Shown here piece by piece: positions 1 to 8,536 of a DNA stretch of 64,000 nucleotides. Every line of letters starts with the position of its first letter. The first letter of the stretch is position 1. The notes beneath the pieces are model-generated. The model worked only from the letters and a program-made list of their open reading frames with translations, had not been told where the DNA came from and ran no database searches. Location: NCBI RefSeq assembly GCF_014621775.1, contig NZ_CP061204.1, positions 310,001 through 374,000 on the forward strand. Reading direction: 5' to 3'. The position numbers and the translations under genes are program-made. This DNA is from Stenotrophomonas sp. 169 (GTDB lineage: Bacteria > Pseudomonadota > Gammaproteobacteria > Xanthomonadales > Xanthomonadaceae).

Positions 1-155
1 TGGTGGACAAGGACCGCACCCCGCACTGGAGCCCGGCTTCGCTGGCGGACGCCAGCGCGGCGTGGGCCGAAGACTTCTTCATTTCCCCGTGGCCGGCCGA
101 CCAGCACCCGCTGGCCGACCTTGGCGCCACCGCTGCTGAAAGGACCGTCGCATGA
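1..155 (+). CDS. 3-hydroxyisobutyryl-CoA hydrolase / enoyl-CoA hydratase family, C-terminal end (partial)
   Basis: Only the last 50 codons are in the window, read in the frame starting at base 3 and ending with TGA at 153-155. The visible peptide contains VDKDRTPHWSPASL and ends in an Ala-rich tail. A DKDxxPxWxP segment near the C-terminus is typical of 3-hydroxyisobutyryl-CoA hydrolases of the crotonase superfamily, which release 3-hydroxyisobutyrate in valine breakdown. The stop codon overlaps the start of the next gene (ATGA), and that gene encodes the dehydrogenase for the next pathway step, which supports the call. Plain enoyl-CoA hydratase is the main alternative. Confidence 0.7.
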   Translation, partial: VDKDRTPHWSPASLADASAAWAEDFFISPWPADQHPLADLGATAAERTVA

Positions 156-1042
156 GTCGCATTGCATTCATCGGGCTGGGCAACATGGGCGGTCCGATGG
201 CCGCCAACCTGGCCAAAGCGGGCCACGCCGTGCGCGTGTTCGACCTCGTGCCCGCCGCCGTGCAGGCGGCCGTGGATGCCGGCGCAACGGCTGCCACCTC
301 CGCATTGGATACGTTGACCGATGCCGAGGTGGTGATCTCGATGCTGCCGGCCAGCCGCCACGTCGAAGGCGTCTATCTGGGCGATGACGGCCTGCTGGCC
401 GACATCCCGGGCGGTGCGCTGGTGATCGACTGCAGCACCATCGCACCGGCCACCGCGCGCAAGGTTGCCGAAGCCGCCGCGGCGCGTGGCCTGCAGATGC
501 TGGACGCGCCGGTATCGGGGGGCACCGCCGGGGCCACCGCCGGCACGCTGACCTTCATCGTCGGTGGCGAAGAGGACGCATTGGAACGTGCACGCCCCTA
601 CCTGCAGGCGATGGGCAAGAACATCTTCCATGTGGGGGCCAGCGGCGCCGGCCAGGTCGCCAAGCTGTGCAACAACATGGCGCTGGGCGTGATCATGGCG
701 GTGACCGGTGAATCCATCGCGCTGGGTGTGGCACACGGGCTGGACCCGAAGGTGCTGTCGCAGATGATGGCGGTCAGTACCGGCCGCAGCTGGGCGACCG
801 AAGTGTGCAATCCGTGGCCGGGGGTGCTGGACAACGCGCCGGCCTCGCGCGGCTACAGCGGTGGCTTCGGCAGCGACCTGATGCTCAAGGACATGGGCCT
901 GGCGGTGGAAGCGGCGATGAGCGTGGGCGCCTCCATCCCGCTCGGCGAGCTGGCGCGCAACCTGTATTCGATGAATCACCAGGCAGGCCGCGGCAAGCTG
1001 GACTTCTCCAGCGTGGTGCAGCTGGTGAGCAACGAGAAGTAA
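152..1042 (+). CDS. mmsB: 3-hydroxyisobutyrate dehydrogenase
   Basis: This 296-residue enzyme oxidises 3-hydroxyisobutyrate to methylmalonate semialdehyde with NAD+ in cytosolic valine catabolism. The N-terminus carries the Rossmann motif GLGNMG (residues 8-13). DCSTIAP (93-99) and the substrate-binding stretch DAPVSGGTAGA (118-128) are characteristic of beta-hydroxyacid dehydrogenases. The likely catalytic lysine is K171 in GQVAKLCNN. The length is normal for the family. The ATG overlaps the previous stop by four bases, so it is probably translationally coupled to the upstream hydrolase-like gene. A perfect hairpin follows 15 bases after the stop. Confidence 0.95.
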   Translation: MSRIAFIGLGNMGGPMAANLAKAGHAVRVFDLVPAAVQAAVDAGATAATSALDTLTDAEVVISMLPASRHVEGVYLGDDGLLADIPGGALVIDCSTIAPATARKVAEAAAARGLQMLDAPVSGGTAGATAGTLTFIVGGEEDALERARPYLQAMGKNIFHVGASGAGQVAKLCNNMALGVIMAVTGESIALGVAHGLDPKVLSQMMAVSTGRSWATEVCNPWPGVLDNAPASRGYSGGFGSDLMLKDMGLAVEAAMSVGASIPLGELARNLYSMNHQAGRGKLDFSSVVQLVSNEK

Positions 1043-1057
1043 CCGCGAGCTGGGTCG

Positions 1058-1084
1058 GATCGCTTTCGCCGAGCGAAAGCGATC
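1058..1084. terminator. Perfect 12-bp inverted repeat after mmsB
   Basis: Arms GATCGCTTTCGC and GCGAAAGCGATC are separated by CGA. It lies just after the mmsB stop and abuts the end of a decayed gene on the other strand. There is no clear T run, so it may be a factor-dependent terminator or a palindromic repeat. A related hairpin with CTTTCG/CGAAAG inner arms follows the SDR gene near 54.25 kb. Confidence 0.5.
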
Positions 1085-1480
1085 AGGCGCTTGGTGTTTT
1101 GCTGCTGTCGCGTGTCCCTTCATCCATGAAGCGGATCGACGAGCGCCCCCCGATCCCGTTGCCATGGCTGAGCAGATCCCCGCGCAGGTCGTCACGATCT
1201 GCGGTGGAGGGCAGACCCTTTGCCGTGGCGTAGGCCTGTGCCTGGTGATCACCGCATCCACGTAGGTCTTTTCGCCCGCCTGCGTTGGGCGACTTTCGAT
1301 GGAACCCACCGGCCACGTGCCGAGCTGGCCGAAGTCCACCTGGATCGCGCCCAGGCTGTATCCGCTGCTCTGCGCAACGCTGCTGACGGTTCCCCAGTCG
1401 GGCTCGCGCATGCCGCGCGTGATCCCCGCGATGGACAGGTGGCACGACGCTGGCCCACCCTCGGTCAGCCGCTTACTCCA
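1083..1480 (-). pseudogene. Frameshifted, truncated remnant of an unidentified protein
   Basis: Reading the minus strand from about 1443, one frame gives a protein-like segment containing HLSIAGITRGMREPDWGTVS and then VDFGQLGTWPVGSIESRP and KTYVDAVI. At about 1245 the sense continues only in another frame (QAQAYATAKGLPS, then DLRGDLLSHGNG and GRSSIRFMDEG) and stops at 1083-1085. The two halves fit together if one frameshift is assumed. No start codon is visible upstream and the C-terminus looks cut off. The style resembles N-terminal muramidase-like segments of phage or effector proteins, but I cannot assign a family. It is flanked by a palindrome and an LprI-like gene. Confidence 0.6.
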
Positions 1481-1907
1481 GCAGGTCCAGATACTGCTGC
1501 AGCTGGTCGGCGCGCGCGCTCAGGCGGCGCATCTGCGCATCGCTGCCCTGCAGGTTGCCGGCCTGGGTGCTGTCCTGCACGTATGTCTCCAGCTCGGCAT
1601 CGCGGTCACGCGATTGCAGCCACGCACGCTGGGCTGCGGTGAGGGCCGCCTTTCCGCTTGCGTCCAGCTTTGCCTGCAGCGCTCTGTAGACGCGGTTGAG
1701 GCGCTGGTCCTGGCGGGTGGTTTCTGCGGAAATGCACGCAGCCTGCACGATGGCGCCCTGGGCGCGCTGCTGGCAGGTCGTGAAAGTGGGGCTGATGCCC
1801 TTCGCCGGGGTGGCCGGAACAGGCGACAAGGCGAGCGCGGCGCTGCTGGCCAGCAAGGCGCTGAGCAGCGTGATCGAACGACAGAACGGCTTCTGCAACA
1901 GCTGCAT
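1473..1907 (-). CDS. LprI/DUF1311-like periplasmic protein
   Basis: The 144-residue product has an N-terminal signal peptide (hydrophobic stretch SITLLSALLASSAALA). The mature part contains C-x-A-CI cysteines and a long helical region with NRVYRALQAKLDASGK and QRAWLQSRDRDAELE. The pattern 'Y..L...L........A.QRAWL..RD..C' is characteristic of the LprI/DUF1311 family, whose Mycobacterium member inhibits lysozyme. The second conserved cysteine is replaced here (RDRDAELE), so the disulfide arrangement may differ. It probably acts in the periplasm. It stands alone, with no clear operon partner. Confidence 0.75.
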   Translation of the reverse strand: MQLLQKPFCRSITLLSALLASSAALALSPVPATPAKGISPTFTTCQQRAQGAIVQAACISAETTRQDQRLNRVYRALQAKLDASGKAALTAAQRAWLQSRDRDAELETYVQDSTQAGNLQGSDAQMRRLSARADQLQQYLDLLE

Positions 1908-2027
1908 GCGCTACTCCACGATCATGGGGCGTGGAGTATACGAAGCGGTTGCTGACAGGCGCGTTAGACCCGACCCGGACACCCGTGCACACGGCCGGGC
2001 GATCCGGCCGCGTGCAGGGGATGAAAG

Positions 2028-2453
2028 TCAGGCCACGATCAGCTTGACGTCGATGTTGCCCTGGGTCGCATTGGAGTACGGGCAGAGGATGTGGGCTTTC
2101 TGCACCAGCTCTTCCAGCTGTTCGCGCGGCACACCCGGGGCGGTGATGGTCAGCTCGGCCTCGATGCCGAAACCGGTCGGGATCTGGCCGATGCCGACCT
2201 TGCCGGTAACGGTGGTGTCAGCCGGCAGCGCGACCTTGGCCTGGCCGGCGACGAACTTCAGCGCGCCGAGGAAGCAGGCCGAATAGCCGGCAGCGAACAG
2301 CTGCTCCGGATTGGTGCCCGGGCCGCCTGCGCCGCCCAGCTCGCGCGGGGTCGACAGCTGGATGTCCAGCACGTTGTCGGAGGACACAGCGCGGCCTTCG
2401 CGGCCGCCGGTTGCGGTGGCCTGGGCGGTGTACAGAACCTTTTCGATCGACAT
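2028..2453 (-). CDS. ohr: Organic hydroperoxide resistance protein (OsmC/Ohr family)
   Basis: Ohr is a cytosolic thiol peroxidase that reduces organic and fatty-acid hydroperoxides using lipoyl proteins. The product is 141 residues when started at the ATG whose complement lies at 2451-2453. The two family-defining cysteines are present at residue 60 ([10 protein letters not shown]) and residue 124 ([11 protein letters not shown]), together with the conserved GGxGxGTNPEQL loop (residues 41-52). The upstream in-frame extension lacks family similarity and was rejected. The gene is transcribed away from an AraC-type regulator 94 bp distant. Confidence 0.95.
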   Translation of the reverse strand: MSIEKVLYTAQATATGGREGRAVSSDNVLDIQLSTPRELGGAGGPGTNPEQLFAAGYSACFLGALKFVAGQAKVALPADTTVTGKVGIGQIPTGFGIEAELTITAPGVPREQLEELVQKAHILCPYSNATQGNIDVKLIVA

Positions 2454-2547
2454 GGCGGAGTTCCTTGTTGGGGTGGCCGGTTGGCCGGTGAGGTGTACTT
2501 TGCGCGCCTTGGCTGGACGTGTGGCAACATGGAGTCCGGAAAACTTG

Positions 2548-3387
2548 ATGGATCGTCCAGCCATGCTCGATCGACTTGAATCCCTGCTCGACCGCTTCCC
2601 GGTCAGTGCGCGGCTGCTGCAGGGTGGCGAGATCAGCGGCCACTGGGTGCCGGCGCAGGCCGCCAGCCAACCCCTGCTGCACCTGCTCAGCCAGGGCGGC
2701 GTGGAGGTGATGGACAGCGATGGCACCCGCCTGCGCATCGATCAGCCCAGCGTGCTGTTGTACACCCGGCCGCGCGAACATCATTTCAGCATTGATGACG
2801 GGCTGCAGGTGCCGCTGGTGACGGCGGGGCTGCGTTTCGAAGCCGGCGAAGGCAGCCCGGTGGCCGACGCGTTGCCGAGCCCGATCTGCCTGCCACTGGC
2901 CGACCTGCTGGGTAGCAACGCGGTGCTGGGTGTGCTCTTTGAAGAAGCCTTCACCGAGCGCTGTGGCCGGCAGGCGATGCTCGACCGCCTGTTCGAACTG
3001 GTGATCATCCAGGTGCTGCGCACGCTGATGGAAAACGGCCAGATCCAGGTCGGGCTGCTGGCCGGAATGGGCCACCCGCGGCTGCGCCATGCACTGGTGG
3101 CCATGCACGAACGACCGGCCGAAGAGTGGTCGCTGCAGACGCTGGCCGAGCGTGCCGGGATGTCACGCAGCGCCTTCGCCGAAGGGTTTCGCGATGTCGT
3201 AGGCAGTACGCCCGGGCAGTACCTGCAGGCGTGGCGGACGCGACTGGTGCAGCAGGCCCTGCGCCGTGGCCAACCGCTGAAGCGCATTGCCGGCGACGTC
3301 GGGTATGGCAGCGAGGCCGCGCTGTCGCGCGCGTTCAAGGCCCAGACCGGGCAGTCGCCGAGGGAATGGAAACAGGCCGCGCGGTGA
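2548..3387 (+). CDS. AraC-family transcriptional regulator with cupin-type sensor domain
   Basis: The 279-residue protein has an N-terminal sensor region of about 170 residues (cupin_6-like, with [17 protein letters not shown] and [13 protein letters not shown]). A C-terminal AraC double helix-turn-helix follows (about 185-279): [18 protein letters not shown], then YLQAWRTRL and [20 protein letters not shown]. The ATG at 2548 has GGA about 8 bases upstream; an internal ATG at 2563 is possible. It is divergent from ohr, so it may control ohr from the shared intergenic region. That would differ from the usual MarR-type OhrR control and is an inference from arrangement only. Confidence 0.88.
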   Translation: MDRPAMLDRLESLLDRFPVSARLLQGGEISGHWVPAQAASQPLLHLLSQGGVEVMDSDGTRLRIDQPSVLLYTRPREHHFSIDDGLQVPLVTAGLRFEAGEGSPVADALPSPICLPLADLLGSNAVLGVLFEEAFTERCGRQAMLDRLFELVIIQVLRTLMENGQIQVGLLAGMGHPRLRHALVAMHERPAEEWSLQTLAERAGMSRSAFAEGFRDVVGSTPGQYLQAWRTRLVQQALRRGQPLKRIAGDVGYGSEAALSRAFKAQTGQSPREWKQAAR

Positions 3388-3410
3388 CGCTGGGTATGGC
3401 AATTGCCGTG

Positions 3411-3480
3411 GTAGCGCTGAGCCACGCTCGGCGAGCGCCCCGCGCGGTGAAGCATTCCACCGAGCACGGCGTGGCCCTAC
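3411..3480. repeat. SMAG-type REP inverted pair
   Basis: The segment begins GTAGCGCTGAGCCACGCTCGG and ends in CTAC, so two REP monomers face each other with terminal GTAG tetranucleotides outward. It fills the gap between the convergent AraC regulator and CDF-type transporter genes. This matches the SMAG palindromes known from Stenotrophomonas maltophilia. Confidence 0.85.
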
Positions 3481-3484
3481 CCGG

Positions 3485-4465
3485 TCATACCGCCCATTCC
3501 AGGTCGGTGGTGAACATGATGGTCAGCCAGCGATCCGGCGACTCCTCACCCAGCAGGTCGCCGATCTCATCGCGCAGGCGATCCCATTCGGCCAACGCAC
3601 GCGGCGGATCGTCCGCACGGACGACGAAGAACAGTTCGATCTGCTCACCGCGACCGACCTGCGCCACGTAGCTGCGGTAATCGATGAATCCATGTCGAGT
3701 GACCACATCGCGGGCCACCGCATCCACGTGCGCCCGCAGCTCCTGGGGCGCCACCAGCAGGATGCCGGCCAAGGCTTGGCGCACGGTGCCCAGCGGCGCC
3801 ACCATGACGAACAGGCAGACCACTGCCAGGATGCCCGGATCGATGTACGGCCCGATCCAGTCCAGCGACGTGCCACGCACCAGTGCACCGCCGATGAAGG
3901 CCAGCAGATAACACGCGGACATGCTCGCTGCGATGATCCAGTTCTTCGCATCCAAGGCGATGAAGTCCGAGCCGATCTGCCGGTTGGCACGCAGCACGAA
4001 CGCCGCCAGCGCCCCTTCGGCCAGCAGCGAGATCACCCCGAAGGTGATGGCCGGGCCGAGCGCGATCAGACGCCCGCCCGAGGTCAGCGCATCCACCGCA
4101 TTGACGAACGCGTACAGCGCCGCACCAATCATCAGCGTGCCACTTACGCCCAGCACGATGGGTTCCAGATGCCAGAATCCCATCGAAAAACGCTGGTTCA
4201 GGCGCGACTGCAGGGTATCGGTATTGGTGGACTGGGCAATCAGCCGGGCGACCAGCAGCGACAGCCACGTCATCACCACATCGATCATTCCGTAGATGCC
4301 ATCGAAGATGATCAGCGAGGAATTGGCGTACAGCCCGAAGCCTACCGCCATGGAGGCCATGACCAGGGTGCCGGCGATCGAAAGGCGCAGCACCCCCTGC
4401 TCGGTGCGGGTATCGAAGAAACGTGGGGGAATGATGGCCATGCCGTGATTGTAGGCCGGGACCAT
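3485..4465 (-). CDS. Cation diffusion facilitator-like transporter with atypical metal-site residues
   Basis: The product of about 326 residues has roughly six membrane segments (for example IAGTLVMASMAVGFGLYAN and ITFGVISLLAEGALAAFVL) and a soluble C-terminal domain with VVTRHGFIDYRSYVAQVGRG, typical of CDF exporters. GFWHLEPI matches the conserved G-x-x-x-x-E segment after helix 2. The usual metal-binding aspartate/histidine pairs are changed: helix 2 reads FDGIYGMIDV and helix 5 reads LDAKNWIIAAS, without an HxxxD. The substrate is therefore uncertain. I chose the ATG at 4465; an alternative ATG at 4441 also fits. Neither has a strong ribosome binding site. Confidence 0.75.
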   Translation of the reverse strand: MVPAYNHGMAIIPPRFFDTRTEQGVLRLSIAGTLVMASMAVGFGLYANSSLIIFDGIYGMIDVVMTWLSLLVARLIAQSTNTDTLQSRLNQRFSMGFWHLEPIVLGVSGTLMIGAALYAFVNAVDALTSGGRLIALGPAITFGVISLLAEGALAAFVLRANRQIGSDFIALDAKNWIIAASMSACYLLAFIGGALVRGTSLDWIGPYIDPGILAVVCLFVMVAPLGTVRQALAGILLVAPQELRAHVDAVARDVVTRHGFIDYRSYVAQVGRGEQIELFFVVRADDPPRALAEWDRLRDEIGDLLGEESPDRWLTIMFTTDLEWAV

Positions 4466-4474
4466 GACCAGCCC

Positions 4475-4777
4475 GTAGCGCCGAGCCACGCTCGGCGAGC
4501 GCGCAGCGCGGCAGCACGCAGCATGCAGCGTCAGCAGCCCTAGGCCGGTCCCCCGGTAGCGCCGAGCCACGCTCGGCGAGCGCGCAGCGCGGCAGCTTCG
4601 TTCTTCCGCCGAGCACGGCTCGGCGCTACCACGGCGGCAGCATGCAGCGTCAGCAGCCCTAGGCCGGTCCCCCGGTAGCGCCGAGCCACGCTCGGCGAGC
4701 GCGCAGCGCGGCAGCTTCGTTCTTCCGCCGAGCACGGCTCGGCGCTACCACGGCGGCAGCACGGCTCGGCGCTACCC
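4475..4777. repeat. SMAG REP cluster, including a 119-bp unit in two tandem copies
   Basis: A single monomer starts with GTAG at 4475. Bases 4521-4639 are then repeated almost exactly as 4640-4758. Each 119-bp unit carries an inverted SMAG pair (GTAG at 4556 and 4675, CTAC at 4626-4629 and 4745-4748). A further half element ends at 4777. The cluster separates the CDF-like gene from the SulP gene and contains no coding sequence. Confidence 0.9.
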
Positions 4778-4950
4778 GCCAGGCCGTGGCTGCCGTAGAC
4801 TTGCGCGCTTCCCGCCCTCCGCGAAGCCCGTACGCAGTGACCACGCCACCCTGACCCCTGCCGCATGGCAGCCGGACCTGTCCGGCATCAGGAACCCGCG
4901 TACCCATTGCAGCGCTGCGTGGCCGTGACCACGTGCGCCAAGGAAATCCC

Positions 4951-6414
4951 ATGCAGACCCATTACCCGCTGCGCCAGCAGTGGCTCGGCAACGTCCGTGG
5001 CGACGTGCTGTCCGGCATCGTCGTCGCGCTCGCGCTGATCCCCGAGGCCATTGCTTTCTCCCTCATTGCCGGGGTCGATCCCAAGGTCGGCCTGTACGCC
5101 TCGTTCTCCATCGCGGTCATCACCGCCATCGCCGGCGGCCGCCCGGGCATGATCTCCGCCGCCACCGGTGCGATGGCGCTGGTGATGGTCGATCTGGTCA
5201 AGGACCACGGCCTGCAGTACCTGTTTGCCGCCACCATCCTCACCGGCGTACTGCAGATGTTGGCCGGCGCATTGAAGCTGGGCTCGCTGATGCGCTTCGT
5301 CTCGCGCTCGGTCATCACCGGCTTCGTCAATGCGCTCGCGATTCTGATCTTCATGGCGCAACTGCCGGAGCTCGTCGGCCGTGGGCCGACGGTCTACCTG
5401 CTCTGCGCGGCTGCGCTGGCGATCATCTACCTGCTGCCACGCATCACCCGCGTGGTGCCCTCGCCGCTGGTGGCGATCGGCGTGCTCACCGCCGTGGTGA
5501 TCGGATTCGGCATCGACGTACGCACGGTCGGTGACATGGGCCAGCTGCCCGACAGCCTGCCATCCTTCTTCCTGCCGGACGTGCCGCTGAACTGGGAGAC
5601 GCTGCGCATCCTGCTGCCGGTGTCGGCCACGCTGGCGGTGGTGGGGCTGCTCGAATCCATGATGACCCTGCAGATCGTCGAGGACATCACCGAAACCCCA
5701 AGCGAGCGCAACCGCGAGTGTGCCGGGCAGGGCCTGGCGAACACGGTGACCGGCTTCTTCGGCGGCATGGCCGGCTGCGCGATGATCGGGCAGTCGGTGA
5801 TCAACGTGACCAGCGGCGGGCGCGGGCGCCTGAGCTGCCTGGTCGCCGGCAGCGTGCTGCTGATGCTGGTGGTATACGGCAGCGAGCTGGTGCGGCAGAT
5901 CCCGATGGCTGCCCTGGTGGCGGTGATGATCATGGTCAGCATCGGCACCTTCAGCTGGCGCTCGCTGCGTGACCTGCGCACCCATCCGCGCAGCTCTTCG
6001 ATGGTGATGCTGCTGACGGTGGTGGTTACTGTGGCGACGCATGATCTGGCCAAGGGCGTACTCAGCGGCGTGCTGCTGTCAGCGCTGTTCTTCGCGCGCA
6101 AGGTCGGCGGCATGTTGGACGTGCAGCGTGATGACCACGAAGGCGCGCAACGGTATGTGGTGCGTGGACAAGTGTTCTTCGCATCGGCCGGGCAGTTCGG
6201 TGCGGCCTTCGATTACCAGCACGTTGCGCCGCGGGTGGAGATCGACCTGCAGCACGCGCACCTGTGGGACCTCACGGCCGTGGGTGCACTGGAACGCGCT
6301 GCCGAAAAGCTGCGTGCGCATGGCGCCGTGGTGGACATCGTTGGCCTCAACGCGGCCAGCCGGACGCTGGTGGAGCGGGTGGGACGTAAGGGCGCACCGG
6401 ACAGCGTGCACTGA
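4951..6414 (+). CDS. SulP-family inorganic anion transporter with STAS domain
   Basis: This is a 487-residue inner-membrane SulP transporter. Substrates of the family include sulfate, bicarbonate and dicarboxylates; the sequence alone does not settle which applies. The N-terminal core has the conserved [20 protein letters not shown] and GLYASF stretch and about 10-12 hydrophobic helices up to residue 370. A C-terminal STAS domain follows (about 385-485), including [17 protein letters not shown]. The ATG at 4951 is preceded by AAGGA at suitable spacing, so it is preferred over an upstream GTG at 4933. Confidence 0.9.
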   Translation: MQTHYPLRQQWLGNVRGDVLSGIVVALALIPEAIAFSLIAGVDPKVGLYASFSIAVITAIAGGRPGMISAATGAMALVMVDLVKDHGLQYLFAATILTGVLQMLAGALKLGSLMRFVSRSVITGFVNALAILIFMAQLPELVGRGPTVYLLCAAALAIIYLLPRITRVVPSPLVAIGVLTAVVIGFGIDVRTVGDMGQLPDSLPSFFLPDVPLNWETLRILLPVSATLAVVGLLESMMTLQIVEDITETPSERNRECAGQGLANTVTGFFGGMAGCAMIGQSVINVTSGGRGRLSCLVAGSVLLMLVVYGSELVRQIPMAALVAVMIMVSIGTFSWRSLRDLRTHPRSSSMVMLLTVVVTVATHDLAKGVLSGVLLSALFFARKVGGMLDVQRDDHEGAQRYVVRGQVFFASAGQFGAAFDYQHVAPRVEIDLQHAHLWDLTAVGALERAAEKLRAHGAVVDIVGLNAASRTLVERVGRKGAPDSVH

Positions 6415-6433
6415 CCGCTGCGACCCGAGCCGT

Positions 6434-6464
6434 AAGGCGCGCTGTGCTTGCCTCAGCGCGCCTT
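6434..6464. terminator. 11-bp perfect hairpin downstream of the SulP gene
   Basis: AAGGCGCGCTG and CAGCGCGCCTT flank a 9-base loop, starting 20 bases after the SulP stop. It lacks a T tract, so it is a weak or factor-dependent terminator candidate. From here to 6677 there is no clear gene. A minus-strand open stretch near 6490-6635 (SDVYGRLGRKPN, ANNRAMLQVAQ) may be a gene scrap but could not be assigned. Confidence 0.45.
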
Positions 6465-6677
6465 CCAGACTGACGCATGGTCCGCCGAGCAGCGGTCGCG
6501 AACGCAGCACCGCGCGCGTGCCGTTGCAGCCAGACACGTTGCGCTACCTGCAGCATCGCCCGGTTGTTGGCGTTGGGCTTGCGGCCCAACCGGCCGTAGA
6601 CATCACTCACGCTCTTGTCCTTGGCGGGATCATTCCGCGGCGATGCAGGCCTTCTACTGCGCCCGCCCTCCCGGATT

Positions 6678-7172
6678 TCAGGGGGCGGTAAAGATAGCGG
6701 TGGAGCAGCTCACATCAGGAGAACCTTGCCGGTCGAAGACGAACTGGAACTTCACGTTGCCGGGTCCGGCCGCCTTGGGCCGACGCACGGTGGTCAATTT
6801 GTCATGCCACCTGCCGTCCATGATCAGATCATCTCCGGAATCCTTGCGCTATCCCGTGCCGATCATGTTCAGGTTGTTGCGAAACGTCGGGTTTCCGTTC
6901 GGCGGCACCATCTTGTAACGCGTGAGCGTAAAAACATGCTCGTCGCCGTCCAGGTGATAGCTCAGGCTGCCCTCACCCTCCCAGATCTGGGTAATGGTGC
7001 CCGTCGTCAGCTTGGCTCTGCATCCGAGCACGTAATTACCGGCATTTCCGCCATCATTGGCCGGGCGAAAATAGGCGTCCCCGATGGGGGCATCCTCCGT
7101 TCCTATGCGTTCGACGGGCGGAGTGTTGAGTGCCAGCAAGCCGATGAGTGATGCGTTGATGAGCGCGTTCAT
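6678..7172 (-). pseudogene. Secreted hypothetical protein interrupted by an in-frame TAG
   Basis: The reading frame starts at the ATG at 7172 with a short hydrophobic leader (MNALINASLIGLLALN) and reads as a plausible exported protein (DAYFRPANDGGNAGNYVLGC, then DGDEHVFTLTRYKMVPPNG). It meets TAG at 6849-6851 after MIGTG. Without any shift the same frame continues with good protein character (RKDSGDDLIMDGRWHDKLTT, then GNVKFQFVFDRQGSPDV and CSTAIFTAP) to TGA at 6678-6680. A single C-to-T change (CAG to TAG) would explain this. A sequencing error, or a truncated 107-residue protein that still works, are alternatives. I do not recognise the family. Confidence 0.6.
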
Positions 7173-7642
7173 AGCTGTCTTCAAAAGAGCGGGTGGAGCT
7201 TCCAACGTAGTGCTTCGAGAGCCGGGAATACGGCTTTGGGCGAATGGGGGGCCGGTCTGTGCGCGGGCTCACGGATCAGACCAGAACGACGTTCAGCTCA
7301 GGCACAAAGGACTACGCCGCGTGCGCCGAGCTCCGCTTATGCCGGCGCCATCGATGTCCAGCATGGTCGGCAGGCATTTCCAGCGTGCGGCTGGGTGTCC
7401 GCGTTGCAGACGGCCCGGTAGCAGGCGCGAATGCGGGAACGTCAGGATGGGAACTGGGGCAACGTGCGGTGGGAGGACGCCAAGGGTCGCGATGGAAACG
7501 CATCAACGGGTGCCGCCAAACTGCACTCGGGTCCGTGCGTGCAGCCGCTCGGGCCCATGGCCGAAGAAGGGCGGCCTGTCCGCATGCCTTCATTCTTCCA
7601 TCCGGGCTACCGCCGTACGGCAGCCCGCGCGCTTGGGCGCTG
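7173..7642. other. Gap without recognisable gene
   Basis: About 470 bases between two small minus-strand genes. Translations in all frames are low-complexity Arg/Pro/Ala-rich and none resembles a known protein. No SMAG palindrome or clear terminator was seen. It may be decayed coding sequence. Confidence 0.5.
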
Positions 7643-7894
7643 TCAATGTTCGCAGTTCTGGTGGACGATTACGGTGTTGGCATCGATGACGTTGACCTTG
7701 GGCTCACCCACCAGTTGGCCAACCAACTTGTCGCACCCGAACTTCAGCAGGCGATCTGCCTCCCGACGTTGAGCTTCACCAAATTTGCCTTTGAATGTCA
7801 CGCTGAGGGGAGTGACGGCAGCGTTGGCGCTGGGGGCCATGACGAGGGCAACGAGCAAGCCAGACAGAACAGACTTCAATCGGTGATTGTTCAT
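7643..7894 (-). CDS. Small secreted hypothetical protein
   Basis: This is an 83-residue protein with a clear signal peptide (VLSGLLVALVMAPSANA, cleavage after about residue 26). The mature part of about 57 residues is charged (GKFGEAQRREADRLLKFGC) and holds two cysteines, near residue 54 and at the penultimate CEH, that could form one disulfide. The segment VNVIDANTVIVHQNC is regular beta-like sequence. I do not recognise a family. It sits alone between decayed regions, which together with its small size suggests accessory DNA. Confidence 0.6.
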   Translation of the reverse strand: MNNHRLKSVLSGLLVALVMAPSANAAVTPLSVTFKGKFGEAQRREADRLLKFGCDKLVGQLVGEPKVNVIDANTVIVHQNCEH

Positions 7895-8127
7895 GATGTC
7901 TCTCTTCAGGGTGAGCGCGGCGACCTGCCGCGAGAGGCATGGTGGACGGCTGGTTGAAGAAAGGCTGTAGGGCAGCGCGCCGCAGACGGCAGCAGGCTTG
8001 CTGGTAGCCGCATAGGAGACTCCGATGCGACGAAGCGGGCAGCTCCCGCGTTGAGGCTGACAGCTCCGGCCTTGTATCCCGCCCCGCAGTCGCCGGACAC
8101 GTTCATTGCGCCACGTTGCCGGGCAAG

Positions 8128-8253
8128 GCCGGTCTTGCTGCGTGGGTGCTTGGCGTCCCTGAGCATCGTCCTGGGGTTCGCCGCGCCGAGGTCAGACCAC
8201 AGTAGCCGGGTGATCCCGCCTCCACGCTGCGCCGTGAGAATGACGAAAGGCAA
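8128..8253 (-). pseudogene. Fragment of a tyrosine recombinase (phage integrase)
   Basis: About 42 codons of minus-strand frame read like the middle of an integrase catalytic domain: ITRLLWSDLGAANPR followed by MLRDAKHPRSKTG. This matches the pattern E-ITRL-W-DL...VRDAKHPR-K-G seen around the first catalytic arginine region of site-specific integrases. The rest of the domain (HxxR, Y) is missing, and the flanking frames are nonsense. The scrap probably marks a former mobile-element insertion between here and dusA. The remaining 7895-8536 sequence holds no gene I can identify. Confidence 0.5.
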
Positions 8254-8536
8254 ATTACCAAGCGCCAGGCCTCGGCCACGAATCGGTTGTCGACTTCAAC
8301 ACCTTTCATCGGCCTGGCCGGTTTGAGTCGTCGGAAAGGAATCCCGCGGCTACGTTCATGATTGCAGGCGCGCGCGAGGGATAATGCGCCCCTTGGCGTT
8401 CATGTGGCGCCCCGCACCTGCTGTCGGGAATGCGCGATCACACGGGGGGCGGTCAGCTGTTTGGCCACCCTGGTGCCCAGGGCTTCACTCAAGCGAATTG
8501 CTGTGGCCGCCAGTCGATCTTTATGACCTTAAGTAC

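Noticed and set aside
6490..6635. Minus-strand open stretch (SDVYGRLGRKPN, ANNRAMLQVAQ) considered as a gene
   Set aside because: It is short, overlaps a hairpin at its end, has no supported start and no assignable family. Mentioned only in the note on the neighbouring hairpin.
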